From the NCBI RefSeq assembly GCF_002245535.1, contig NZ_NKCN01000006.1, positions 165,480-229,479 of the forward strand: DNA of 64,000 nucleotides, written 5' to 3'. The notes below the pieces were generated by a model. It was not told the DNA's origin. It saw only the letters and a list, made by a program, of their open reading frames with translations, and did not search any database. Shown in pieces: positions 25,486 through 33,948 of the stretch (its first letter is position 1; each line of letters begins with the position of its first letter). A program made the translations under genes and the position numbers. This stretch comes from Mycobacterium lehmannii (GTDB lineage: Bacteria; Actinomycetota; Actinomycetes; Mycobacteriales; Mycobacteriaceae).

Positions 25486-27039
25486 ATGGGAAGCGCGAAC
25501 GTGGAGATCGTCGGCAAGTACCTGTCGACGCTTCCGGACGACGACGACCACCCGTACCGCACCGGACCGTGGCGTCCCCAGAACACCGAATGGGACGCCG
25601 ACGATCTCGCGGTGGTCGAGGGCGAGATCCCGTCCGACCTGGACGGTGTCTACCTGCGCAACACCGAGAATCCGCTGCACCCGGCGCTGAAGTTCTACCA
25701 CCCCTTCGATGGTGACGGAATGGTGCACATCGTCGGGTTCCGCGACGGAAAGGCGTTCTACCGCAACCGCTTTGTCCGCACCGACGGCCTGCTCGCCGAA
25801 AACGATGCAGGCGGTCCGCTGTGGCCTGGGCTGGCCGAGCCCATCGAACTGGCCAAGCGTAATCACGGCTGGGGCGCACGGACTTTGATGAAGGATGCGT
25901 CGAGCACCGACGTCATCGTCCATCGCGGTGTCGCGCTCACCAGCCACTATCAGTGCGGCGATCTGTACCGGATCGACCCCTTCTCCGGCAACACCCTCGG
26001 CAAAGAGGATTGGCACGGGAGGTTCCCCGCGGACTGGGGCGTTTCGGCACACCCGAAGGTCGACGACCGCACCGGCGAGCTGTTGTTCTTCTCGTACAGC
26101 AAGCAGGACCCCTACCTGCGCTACGGCGTCGTCGACGACGGAGGCAACCTCGTCCACCTCACCGACATCCCGCTGCCCGGCCCGCGACTGCCGCACGACA
26201 TGGCGTTCACCGAGAACTACGCGATCCTCAACGACTTTCCGATGTTCTGGGATCCCACGCTGCTCGAAGCCGGCATCCACTTCCCGGGCTTTCACCCTGA
26301 CATGCCGTCGCGGTTCGCCGTGGTCCCCCGCCGCGGCGGACCGGCCGACATCCGGTGGTTCGAGGCCGACCCGACGTTCGTGCTGCACTTCACCAACGCC
26401 TACGAGGACGGTGACGAGATCGTCCTCGACGGCTTCTTCGAAGGCGACCCGTCCCCGGTCGACACGAGGGCAGGCGACCGATGGCAGCGGGCATTTCGGT
26501 TCTTGGCGTTGGACCGGCTGCAGACCCGGCTGCACCGCTGGCGGTTCAACCTCATCACCGGGCAGACCACCGAGGAGCAGCTGACCGACTTCATCACCGA
26601 ATTCGGCACGATCAACAGCGGTTACGCCGGGCTCCCCTACCGCTACACGTACGCGGCCACCGGTAAGCCGGGCTGGTTCCTGTTCGACGGGTTGGTCAAA
26701 CACGATCTGCGCACCGGCGCCGAACAGCGGTTCAGCCTCCCAGACGGTGTGTACGGCAGCGAGACCGCGATGGCACCCAGGTCGAATGTCGCCGTCCCGG
26801 CTCCGGGAATCGACGGCACCGCCGAGGACGACGGCTACCTCGTCACGCTCACCACCGACATGAACGCCGACGCCTCCTACTGCCTGGTGTTCGACGCGGC
26901 CCGGGTCGACGACGGCCCGGTATGCAAACTGGCTCTACCGGAACGCATCTCCAGCGGGACACACGCGACGTGGGCTCCGGGATCGGAACTGCGGAGGTGG
27001 CGGGAAACCGATTCGGCAGCCGAGGCCGTCGGCCTGTAG
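25486..27039 (+). CDS. Carotenoid cleavage oxygenase (RPE65 family)
   Basis: This 517-residue non-heme Fe(II) dioxygenase would cleave a double bond of a carotenoid, apocarotenoid or stilbene-like compound. The four Fe-binding His are visible in VSAHPKVDD (about 188), LPHDMAFTE (about 237), VLHFTNAYED (about 302) and SGTHATWAPG near the C-terminus (about 493). DGVYLRNTENP and HPFDGDGMVH near residues 55-80 are typical of the family. Length matches M. tuberculosis Rv0654 (501). GGGAGGG precedes the ATG, which lies 1 base after the thiolase stop, and the regulator gene starts directly after its TAG, so the three genes are probably co-expressed. The substrate is not deducible. Confidence 0.9.
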   Translation: MGSANVEIVGKYLSTLPDDDDHPYRTGPWRPQNTEWDADDLAVVEGEIPSDLDGVYLRNTENPLHPALKFYHPFDGDGMVHIVGFRDGKAFYRNRFVRTDGLLAENDAGGPLWPGLAEPIELAKRNHGWGARTLMKDASSTDVIVHRGVALTSHYQCGDLYRIDPFSGNTLGKEDWHGRFPADWGVSAHPKVDDRTGELLFFSYSKQDPYLRYGVVDDGGNLVHLTDIPLPGPRLPHDMAFTENYAILNDFPMFWDPTLLEAGIHFPGFHPDMPSRFAVVPRRGGPADIRWFEADPTFVLHFTNAYEDGDEIVLDGFFEGDPSPVDTRAGDRWQRAFRFLALDRLQTRLHRWRFNLITGQTTEEQLTDFITEFGTINSGYAGLPYRYTYAATGKPGWFLFDGLVKHDLRTGAEQRFSLPDGVYGSETAMAPRSNVAVPAPGIDGTAEDDGYLVTLTTDMNADASYCLVFDAARVDDGPVCKLALPERISSGTHATWAPGSELRRWRETDSAAEAVGL

Positions 27040-27978
27040 GTGGCCCCGCCCGAGTCCGTGCCCGAGCCGAACGCCGTCGCCCGCATGCTCGGCTTGCTCG
27101 GCGACGAGTGGACTCTGCTCGTCATGCAGCAGTCGCTGCTGGGGGCGACCCGGTTCGGTGACTTCAAGTCTCGCCTGCCGATCTCCAACAATGTGCTGAC
27201 AACCCGACTCCGAACGCTGACCACCGCGAGACTGCTCGAGCGTCGCCAATACCAGGAAGGGCCACAGCGTTTCGAGTACATCGGCACACCGCGCGGCCGG
27301 TCGCTGTGGCCGGTGCTGCTTTCGATTTGGGAGTGGGAGCGCCACTGGGTCCCCGACCACGCCGAGCCGCTGCCCGCCATGCGCCATGCCGCATGCGGCG
27401 CCGATTTCACACCGATGGTGACGTGCCGCTCGTGCGGCGAGACTGCCGGCGACAAAGACGTTGTCCCCCAATGGGGTCCGAGTGGGTCGTGGGAGCGGTC
27501 GGTGCCCTCGGCCACCGCGACGCGCAGGCGCTCGGAGGCCGATCAACACACGGCCGCGGGCCTGTTCCCGCAGACGATGAGCATCATGGGAAACCGCTGG
27601 GGGTTCGCACTGCTGGTGGCGGCATTCGTCGGAGTTCGGCGCTTTACCGACTTCCAGGCTCAGCTCGGAGCGCCCCCCGGATCGATCGCCGACAGGCTGA
27701 CCACGTTCTGCGCCAACGGGGTGCTCGCCGACGTCGGCGACCGATACGAACTGACCGACAAGGGTCGCGCCCTGTTTCCGATTCTGATCTCCGCCCTGCA
27801 GTGGGCCCAGCGCTGGTTCACCGACCCCGACGGCCCCGCGGTCCTGCTGACGCACACCGCCTGCCGGCAGGACTTCACCGCCGTCTTCGCATGCGACCGA
27901 TGCCGTCGACCACTGATCGGCGCGCAGGTCTCAGCCGTCGAAATCTCGCAAAAAACTTCTAGCACTCTTGGGTGGTGA
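27040..27978 (+). CDS. Duplicated HxlR-type transcriptional regulator with Cys/His knuckles
   Basis: This 312-residue protein contains two copies of an HxlR-like winged helix: residues 6-105 (LGLLGDEWTLLVMQQSLLG, FGDFKSRLPISNNVLTTRLRTL) and about 170-270 (MSIMGNRWGFALLVAAF, FTDFQAQLGAPPGSIADRL). Each is followed by the same motif H-x2-C-x9-C-x2-C (HAAC...CRSC near 124-140 and HTAC...CDRC near 285-300), likely a small metal site. Single HxlR proteins dimerise on palindromes, so this may act as a pseudo-dimer. GTG 27040 directly follows the carotenoid oxygenase stop. Its target is probably this operon. The 3' end overlaps the CIRCE element of the next gene. Confidence 0.8.
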   Translation: MAPPESVPEPNAVARMLGLLGDEWTLLVMQQSLLGATRFGDFKSRLPISNNVLTTRLRTLTTARLLERRQYQEGPQRFEYIGTPRGRSLWPVLLSIWEWERHWVPDHAEPLPAMRHAACGADFTPMVTCRSCGETAGDKDVVPQWGPSGSWERSVPSATATRRRSEADQHTAAGLFPQTMSIMGNRWGFALLVAAFVGVRRFTDFQAQLGAPPGSIADRLTTFCANGVLADVGDRYELTDKGRALFPILISALQWAQRWFTDPDGPAVLLTHTACRQDFTAVFACDRCRRPLIGAQVSAVEISQKTSSTLGW

Positions 27979-27985
27979 GTGCTAA
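27959..27985. promoter_or_regulatory. CIRCE element (HrcA operator) ahead of hsp20
   Basis: CTAGCACTC, a 9-base spacer and GAGTGCTAA match the CIRCE consensus TTAGCACTC-N9-GAGTGCTAA in all but the first base. The left arm is inside the last codons of the HxlR-type gene; the hsp20 GTG is 75 bases downstream. Confidence 0.9.
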
Positions 27986-28059
27986 CATCGCAGGTGCGCA
28001 CAGTGATTTGGCTGCCCGCCAGGGTGGCGGGCTCTGAGTGATATAGGAGGTGAATTGCT

Positions 28060-28509
28060 GTGCTTCGCTTTGATCCGTTCACCGAACTTGATGCTCTGAC
28101 CCGGGGTCTTCTGACGAACCAGACCGGATCAAATCGTTCCCCCCGGTTCATGCCGATGGACCTGTGCAAGGTCGACGACCACTATCTGCTGACCGCCGAT
28201 CTGCCCGGCGTTGATCCCGGCTCAGTGGATGTCAACGTCGACAACGGCACGCTGACGATCTCGGCACACCGCACCGCACGGTCGGACGACGGTGTGCAGT
28301 GGCTGGCCAACGAGCGGTTCTTCGGCACCTACCGCAGGCAGCTGTCCCTCGGCGAAGGTGTTGACGCGTCGAAGATTTCGGCGACCTACGAGAACGGCGT
28401 GCTGTCCGTGACCATCCCGATGGCCGAACGCGCCAAGCCGCGCAAGATCGACGTCGCCCACGGCGGCGGTCAGAAGTCGATCGAAACCACGACCGTCGAA
28501 GCCGAGTAA
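28060..28509 (+). CDS. Hsp20/alpha-crystallin small heat shock protein (18 kDa antigen type)
   Basis: This 149-residue small heat shock protein is an ATP-independent holdase forming cytosolic oligomers. The alpha-crystallin domain spans about 30-125: MPMDLCKVDDHYLLTADLPGVDPGSVDV, then ENGVLSVTIPMAERAKPRKI, which is almost identical to the M. leprae 18 kDa antigen end. The oligomerising I-x-I/V motif is at the C-terminal side of this domain. GTG 28060 is supported by AGGAGG 9 bases upstream. A CIRCE operator shows that HrcA probably represses it, which is unusual for this class in mycobacteria, where HspR or DosR is more often cited. A stem-loop terminator follows the stop. Confidence 0.93.
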   Translation: MLRFDPFTELDALTRGLLTNQTGSNRSPRFMPMDLCKVDDHYLLTADLPGVDPGSVDVNVDNGTLTISAHRTARSDDGVQWLANERFFGTYRRQLSLGEGVDASKISATYENGVLSVTIPMAERAKPRKIDVAHGGGQKSIETTTVEAE

Positions 28510-28523
28510 CCGCGCCTAACTGC

Positions 28524-28559
28524 AACTGCGGTCAGATCGCCTGCGATCTGGCCGCAGTT
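28524..28559 (+). terminator. Stem-loop terminator after hsp20
   Basis: Arms at 28524-28539 and 28544-28559 form a 16-bp stem with one G-T pair and a 4-base loop, 15 bases after the hsp20 stop. There is no long U-run, which is normal for mycobacterial terminators. Confidence 0.75.
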
Positions 28560-28687
28560 CGGCATGTCTACGCGCCCCTCTACGGCAGATTTACGCATCC
28601 GCGCCGATGTTTCCCCATGCTCACGGCCACAGGCTGGCTAGCATGACTGGAATCGACGCGGCGCCGTTGAACTGGAGCGACTTGGGC

Positions 28688-31600
28688 GTGAGCGAGCTGG
28701 TACCGACCGGGACGGTGACGCTGCTGCTGGCGGACGTCGAGGGGTCGACCCGGCTCTGGGAGAGCCAGCCCGATGAGATGACGGCGGCCTTCGCGACCCT
28801 CGATCGAACGCTGGCCGAGGTCGTCGGCGCGCACGACGGGGTTCGGCCCATCGAGCAGGGTGAGGGCGACAGCTTCGTCATCGCCTTCGGTCGCGCAAGC
28901 GACGCGGTGGCATGCGCCCTTGACCTACAGCGAGCCTCACTGGCGCCGATCCGGCTGCGGGTCGGCCTGCACACCGGCGAAGTGCAATTGCGTGACGAGG
29001 CCAACTACATCGGCCCCACCATAAACCGCACCGCGCGTATACGCGATCTTGCGCACGGCGGGCAGACCGTCTTATCGGGTACGACAACCGATTTGGTGTC
29101 TGACCGGTTGCCGGTCGGCGCCTGGCTGGCGGAACTCGGGATGTACCCTGTCCGCGATCTGCCCCGTCCCGAACGCGTCGTGCAACTCTGTCATCCCGAC
29201 ATTCGCAATGAGTTTCCTCCGCTGCGTACCGCTAAAAGCTCACGCTCACACAACCTTCCGGCACAACTGACCAGTTTCGTCGGCCGGGCGCAACAGCTGG
29301 AGGAGGTATGCCGGCTGCTTGTCGACAATCGCCTTGTCACCCTGACCGGAGCGGGCGGCGCCGGTAAGACACGCCTCGCCATCGAGGCCGCGAATGCATT
29401 GTCCGAGGAATTCGATGACGGGCTGTGGTGGATCGACTTGGCCGCCATCGCCGATCCAGCCGTCGTCACGCTCACGATCGCCCGCACGCTGGGGCTGCCG
29501 GATCAACCCAGACGCTCCCCGTTGGAGACGGTGCAGCGCTTCGTCGGCGAGCGCGAAATCCTTCTGCTGCTGGACAACTGCGAGCATCTCTTGGACGCAT
29601 GCGGTGACGTGATCATACGATTGCTGAACAGCTGCCCGCAGTTGACGATTCTCGCCACCAGCCGTGAAACGATCGCCGTGTCGGGTGAGGTCACCTGGCG
29701 AGTGCCCTCGCTGACGTTGGAGGACGAGGCCGTAGCGTTGTTCATCGAACGGGCTCAGCGAGCGCGGCCTACCTTCCACGTGACGGGCGACGACCTAGCA
29801 CTCGTAGTGGACGTCTGCCGACGACTCGACGGAATGCCGCTCGCGATCGAGTTGGCGGCGGCGCGGGTCCGCGCTCTGTCGCTGCACCAGATCACCGACA
29901 GCCTCAACGACAGGTTCCGGCTCCTCACCGGCGGCGCCCGAAACACCATGCGCCGCCAGCAGACCCTGCGGGCCTCCGTGGACTGGTCGCACGCACTGCT
30001 CACCGACGCCGAGCAAGTCCTGTTCCGCCGACTGGGCGTATTCATGGACGGGTTCGACTTCGATGCCGCACAAGCTGTCGCCGCCACCAACGAAGCCGAG
30101 CAGTTCCAGATTCTCGACCAGCTCAGCCTTCTCGTCGACAAGTCCCTCGTCACCGCTGACGAGGAATCGGGCGCGATGCGGTATCGCCTTCTCGAGACGG
30201 TCCGTCAGTACGCACTCGAAAAGCTCGCCGAGTCCGGCGAGGCGACCCTGATGCGCGCGCGCCACCGTGACCACTACGTCGCCACCGCGGTCCGTCTCGA
30301 GGGTGAGGATCGGCTCATCGGTTGGGCCGAGCAGGAGACCGGAAACCTGCGCGCTGCCCACGCCTGGAGCATCGACTGCGGGGAGTTCGAACCCGCACTC
30401 CGGTTGATCTCCGCGCTGCAGAGGCTGTGGGAGAAGCGCGGGAGGATGCGCGAAGGCATCGCCGCGTTCGATCTCGCGTTCAACGACAAGCGTTATCGGG
30501 ACGACGACGTCGCTGCCGCGGTCTGGATACGCGCCGTCGCCGACAGAAGCATTCTGACGGCCTGGACCGCCGACTCGGCGAGCTTGGAGCGCGGCGAGGA
30601 GGCGCTGGCCGCCGCTCGGGAATTGGGTGACCAGGGGTTGATTGTGTCTTGCTTGGCGGCTTGCGGCGGCCTCGCCTACTACAGCCCCGCGGTGTCGCAA
30701 GCGTATTGGGTCGACGCGATCGATCTCGCACGGAAGGCAGATGACCGGTCGAAGCTGTGCTACTACCTCAGCTGCCTGGCCGTCGCAACGAATGTGGCGG
30801 GGCAACCGCTCGCCTCGCAACTGGCGGCGGAAGAGGGGCGTCTCGTCGCCGACGCGATCGGCGACGACTTCGTGTCGCGACACTGCAGGATATGGCTGGC
30901 AGTCGCATTCGCCTGGCGAGGCGGGGCAACCGACGGTGACGTGGTGATCCGCGCTGTCAGCGAAGAGGCGCACGCCGCCGGTGAACCGATGCTCGAATTG
31001 TTCGCCCTCACGTGTGAGAGCAACTCATTCGCCTACCGCGGCACAGTTTCGGCATCGCGGGCGAAGGCCAAACAGGCACATGAAGTCTCGATTGCGATGG
31101 GCGGATTCCACGACAATACGGTGCACATCACCTTGGCTCTTGCAGACTTGGCCGCCGGAGATGCCGCCGCGGCGAAGACCGCGTGCGAGGCGGCGCTGGC
31201 GCTTACCACCCCCGACCAGATGCCCTACATACGAGCCCTCACGCCGATGACCGTCGCACTTTTGAGTTGCGGTGAACTCGCCGCCGCCAGGCGGTGGGCC
31301 GACGAAACCGTAAAAATGACGAACGGTAACTACCAGATGAACGCGCTGGTGGCGCGAGCTCACGTAGCGCTTGCCCAGGGCGAACGCAACCAAGCCGAGC
31401 GGGACGCCCACGACGCCCTGGTGCTCGCACTGGCGACCAGCGCGTTCTTGCATGTTCCTGAGGCGTTCGAAGCTCTGGGACGTTGTGCGGCTGAGTTTGG
31501 CAATCATCGGCACGCGGCCCGGCTTTTCGGCGCGGCCGCGGCCGCCCGGACGGTGATGGGCGTAGGTCGATGGCCGGTATACGCGATCGGATACGACGAC

Positions 31601-31927
31601 GCGGTCGCACAGTGCCGAAAAGCCATGGGGGAAGACGACTTCAAGGCCGCCTGGACCGAGGGTTCGGCCATGTCGACCGAGGAAGCCATCGCTTACGCCC
31701 AGCGCGGGCGGGGGGAACGGAAGCGGCCCGCGAGCGGCTGGGAGTCGCTCACGCCCACCGAGCGCGACGTCGTCCGCCACGCCGTCGACGGCTTGGGCAA
31801 CAAGGACATCGCCGAGCGCATGTTCATCTCGCCGCGCACGGTGCAGACGCATCTGACCCACGTCTACGCCAAACTCGGATTCACCTCGCGGATTCAGCTC
31901 ATTCAAGAAGCCGCGCGTCACGCGTGA
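28688..31927 (+). CDS. Class III cyclase-STAND ATPase-TPR-LuxR giant regulator
   Basis: This 1079-residue protein joins an N-terminal adenylyl/guanylyl cyclase domain (about 5-165), a STAND/NB-ARC-like ATPase (P-loop GAGGAGKTRL near 221, LLLDNCEH near 298), a long helical TPR-like region (about 530-1000) and a C-terminal LuxR helix-turn-helix (LTPTERDVVRHAVDG to SRIQLIQEAA). The cyclase has the metal Asp in LLLADVEGSTRLWE and the N-x3-R pair in NRTARIRD, so it may be active. It resembles Rv0386/Rv1358/Rv2488c. The GTG at 28688 has GGAG 10 bases upstream; ATG 28643 is the alternative and would extend the N-terminus by 15 residues. TAGCAT at 28639-28644 may be its -10. Signal and target genes are unknown. 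Confidence 0.88.
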   Translation: MSELVPTGTVTLLLADVEGSTRLWESQPDEMTAAFATLDRTLAEVVGAHDGVRPIEQGEGDSFVIAFGRASDAVACALDLQRASLAPIRLRVGLHTGEVQLRDEANYIGPTINRTARIRDLAHGGQTVLSGTTTDLVSDRLPVGAWLAELGMYPVRDLPRPERVVQLCHPDIRNEFPPLRTAKSSRSHNLPAQLTSFVGRAQQLEEVCRLLVDNRLVTLTGAGGAGKTRLAIEAANALSEEFDDGLWWIDLAAIADPAVVTLTIARTLGLPDQPRRSPLETVQRFVGEREILLLLDNCEHLLDACGDVIIRLLNSCPQLTILATSRETIAVSGEVTWRVPSLTLEDEAVALFIERAQRARPTFHVTGDDLALVVDVCRRLDGMPLAIELAAARVRALSLHQITDSLNDRFRLLTGGARNTMRRQQTLRASVDWSHALLTDAEQVLFRRLGVFMDGFDFDAAQAVAATNEAEQFQILDQLSLLVDKSLVTADEESGAMRYRLLETVRQYALEKLAESGEATLMRARHRDHYVATAVRLEGEDRLIGWAEQETGNLRAAHAWSIDCGEFEPALRLISALQRLWEKRGRMREGIAAFDLAFNDKRYRDDDVAAAVWIRAVADRSILTAWTADSASLERGEEALAAARELGDQGLIVSCLAACGGLAYYSPAVSQAYWVDAIDLARKADDRSKLCYYLSCLAVATNVAGQPLASQLAAEEGRLVADAIGDDFVSRHCRIWLAVAFAWRGGATDGDVVIRAVSEEAHAAGEPMLELFALTCESNSFAYRGTVSASRAKAKQAHEVSIAMGGFHDNTVHITLALADLAAGDAAAAKTACEAALALTTPDQMPYIRALTPMTVALLSCGELAAARRWADETVKMTNGNYQMNALVARAHVALAQGERNQAERDAHDALVLALATSAFLHVPEAFEALGRCAAEFGNHRHAARLFGAAAAARTVMGVGRWPVYAIGYDDAVAQCRKAMGEDDFKAAWTEGSAMSTEEAIAYAQRGRGERKRPASGWESLTPTERDVVRHAVDGLGNKDIAERMFISPRTVQTHLTHVYAKLGFTSRIQLIQEAARHA

Positions 31928-32538
31928 CGGCTCAACCGGTACCGCAGGTTGTTGCGCACGGCGGGCCATTCGATGTCGAGGATCGAATAGACCACGGTGT
32001 CGCGGCGCGACCCGTCGGGCAGCACCTGATGGCTGCGCAGGATCCCGTCCAGCTTGGCGCCGAGACGCTCGATCGCTTCTCGGCTGGCCGCGTTGAAGAA
32101 GTGTGTGCGGAACTCGACTGCGAAGCAACCCAACTCGTCGAAAGCGTGGCCGAGCATCAACAGCTTGGTCTCGGAGTTGACGCCGCTGCGCCGTGCGGCC
32201 GCCACGTACCAGGTGTTGCCGATCTCGAGTCGCCGGTTGACGCCGTCGACGTTCATGTAGCTCGACGACCCGACCAGTGTTCCGTCGTGGCGGCGCACCA
32301 CGAAGGTCAACCCGCTCTCGGGCGCCTGCACCGCCAGCCTGGCGTCCACCCACCGCTCGACGGCGTCGGGTGCGGGCGCCGCGGTGAACCACAGCCGCCC
32401 GAGTTCACCGTCGGACGCGACGGCCGCGATCTCCGAAAGGTGTTCACGCCGCAGCGGTTCCAACGTCACCCATCGATCCCCGGTCAGAACAACCGGTTCG
32501 ACGAACCCGGGCGCGCCGCCTACGAGACCGTCGCCCAC
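31918..32538 (-). CDS. GNAT family N-acetyltransferase
   Basis: This roughly 206-residue protein is a GNAT acetyltransferase of the RimJ/RimL-like type that uses acetyl-CoA on a protein N-terminus or small amine. TGDRWVTLEPLRREHL opens the domain, WYVAAARRSGVNSETKLLMLGHAF holds the acetyl-CoA loop, and ASREAIERLGAKLDGILRSH is typical of the C-terminal half. The start is uncertain: GTG 32538 is used, GTG 32556 is possible, and both lie within the end of the upstream membrane-protein gene, implying coupling. The stop overlaps the LuxR-type gene end by 10 bases in a convergent arrangement. The substrate is unknown. Confidence 0.8.
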   Translation of the reverse strand: MGDGLVGGAPGFVEPVVLTGDRWVTLEPLRREHLSEIAAVASDGELGRLWFTAAPAPDAVERWVDARLAVQAPESGLTFVVRRHDGTLVGSSSYMNVDGVNRRLEIGNTWYVAAARRSGVNSETKLLMLGHAFDELGCFAVEFRTHFFNAASREAIERLGAKLDGILRSHQVLPDGSRRDTVVYSILDIEWPAVRNNLRYRLSRHA

Positions 32539-32936
32539 GAGGCCACCATCGCCCACACCGACAAGACCACCGCGACCACGGCGACGGCGGCGCCGAGGTA
32601 GAGCCCGTAGCCGGCGGACACCGGTGAATAAACGTAAAGCCGGTAATACCAGAGGGACAGGACCACCAGAAGCACCGAAATCGCCAACGCCGCAGTCGAT
32701 GCGATGCGAGCCGAGAACCCCCTGGCCGACATCGCACCGGCGACGATCAGCAACGACGCCAGCAGCACGATCAACTGGCCAACCCCGAATCCGGGCTTCG
32801 GCGCGGGCAGGTCGCCGAAGATGCCGCCGATCGCGCTGACCCGGCCGCCGTTGGCGGTCTGCCACGGCAGCCATGCGCTCACCGAGACGATCGCCCCGCA
32901 CACGGCGACCAGCCATCCGGGGCGCACTCGCGACAT
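32520..32936 (-). CDS. Small membrane protein with four predicted helices
   Basis: This 138-residue protein begins MSRVRPGWLVAVCGAIVSVSAWLPW and has four hydrophobic segments (about 8-24, 52-70, 78-95 and 108-130), so it is a polytopic inner-membrane protein. I know of no function for the family; similar short four-helix proteins are common in actinobacteria. The ATG at 32936 begins right before the first helix. The stop overlaps the start region of the acetyltransferase by about 19 bases, suggesting a two-gene transcript. It is divergent from the cupin gene at 33015 with an 80-base gap. Confidence 0.75.
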   Translation of the reverse strand: MSRVRPGWLVAVCGAIVSVSAWLPWQTANGGRVSAIGGIFGDLPAPKPGFGVGQLIVLLASLLIVAGAMSARGFSARIASTAALAISVLLVVLSLWYYRLYVYSPVSAGYGLYLGAAVAVVAVVLSVWAMVASWATVS

Positions 32937-33014
32937 AACACGAGCCTATCGGCTGGATCGCAGGGCACCGGTCTCTAGTCTGGAGTGTCCGACACCGAAA
33001 AGGCAGGTACTGGA

Positions 33015-33461
33015 ATGACCGATCTTCCGGAATGGGCCCTGCGCCTCGACCTGTCCCCGCATCCGGAGGGCGGCTGGTACAGGGAGACGTGGCGCAGCGA
33101 CCTGACCGTGCCGCAGTCCGCGCTGCCGCCGGACTACACCGGCCCGCGCAGCGCGGGTACGGCGATCCTGTTCCTGCTGATGCCCGGTCAGCAGTCGGCC
33201 TGGCACACCGTGCGCAGTGCCGAGCTGTGGCTGTTCCACGCGGGCAGCCCGCTACTGCTCGAGGCCGGGCCCGAACAAAGCAGTGCCACAACGCATCTTC
33301 TGGGTGTCGACATTCTCGCAGGCGAGCAGCCCCAGTTCGTCGTGCCGCCGGGCCACTGGCAGCGCGCCCGACCCCGCGACGACGAGCCGAGCCTGGTCAG
33401 CTGTGTGGTGGTGCCGGGATTCGACTTTGCCGACTTCGAACTGGCAGCGCCGACGGCCTGA
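33015..33461 (+). CDS. Cupin protein of the DUF985 (Cupin_5) family
   Basis: This 148-residue single-domain cupin (beta barrel) begins WALRLDLSPHPEGGWYRETWRS, the family hallmark (LxxHPEGGxYxE). The usual metal-ligand His appears in SAWHTVRSAELWLFHAG, and FVVPPGHWQRARP and SCVVVPGFDF close the barrel. Structures of relatives suggest a sugar- or small-molecule-binding role, but none is proven. ATG 33015 is chosen with AGGCAGG upstream; an in-frame GTG at 32985, just after a TAGTCT -10, would add 10 residues. It converges on the S4-domain gene with a 2-base gap. Confidence 0.85.
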   Translation: MTDLPEWALRLDLSPHPEGGWYRETWRSDLTVPQSALPPDYTGPRSAGTAILFLLMPGQQSAWHTVRSAELWLFHAGSPLLLEAGPEQSSATTHLLGVDILAGEQPQFVVPPGHWQRARPRDDEPSLVSCVVVPGFDFADFELAAPTA

Positions 33462-33463
33462 AG

Positions 33464-33829
33464 TCACAGCCGGCCCGCCCGCAGCCTGTCCAGCATCCGG
33501 CGGTCCCGCTTGGTCGGTCGGCCCGCACCGCGGTCGCGGGCGGCGAACTGCACCGTTTCGGTGACCGCAGGCTTGGGTGTCCGGTCGAGATAACACGTCG
33601 ACGCGTCGGCCGCGCCCACCCGCTTCTGGATCACCCGCAGCACCTCGACGACTCGAGTGGTCTGCCCGATGCGGGCCCGCACCTCGTCGCCGGGCGATAC
33701 CGGGGTGGCCGGCTTGGCGGGCCGCCCGTTGACCCGAACGTGCCCGCCCCGGCATGCCTCGGCGGCATCGGGCCTGGTCTTGGCCAACCGGACCGACCAC
33801 AACCACCTGTCTACGCGGGTCGACTCCAC
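33464..33829 (-). CDS. S4-domain RNA-binding protein (Hsp15-like)
   Basis: This 121-residue protein carries an S4 domain at residues 1-65 (STRVDRWLWSVRLAKTRPDAAEACRGGHVRVNG) and a basic C-terminal tail (RDRGAGRPTKRDRRMLDRLR), the layout of E. coli Hsp15/HslR. Hsp15 binds 50S subunits carrying nascent chains released from translation and helps recycle them. The ATG at 33829 gives the standard length. It is divergent from the SDR gene at 33949, across an AT-rich region with three 11-bp repeats. Confidence 0.85.
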   Translation of the reverse strand: MESTRVDRWLWSVRLAKTRPDAAEACRGGHVRVNGRPAKPATPVSPGDEVRARIGQTTRVVEVLRVIQKRVGAADASTCYLDRTPKPAVTETVQFAARDRGAGRPTKRDRRMLDRLRAGRL

Positions 33830-33856
33830 GCCACCATCATGAACCCTTCGACGGCT

Positions 33857-33889
33857 ACCTTATTGTGACCTTAGATAGACCTTATTTTT
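33857..33889 (+). repeat. Three 11-bp direct repeats of ACCTTA, AT-rich
   Basis: ACCTTA begins at 33857, 33868 and 33879, exactly 11 bases apart each time, so the copies lie on the same face of the helix. The third also forms an imperfect palindrome with AAATAGGT at 33895-33902. The block is far richer in A+T than its surroundings and ends about 60 bases before the SDR ATG. OmpR/PhoB-class regulators bind arrays of this type. Confidence 0.65.
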
Positions 33890-33948
33890 CTTAGAAATAG
33901 GTGTACGGTTGGGGCCACGCGGGCGCGCAGCGACGGAAGGAGCCCGAC

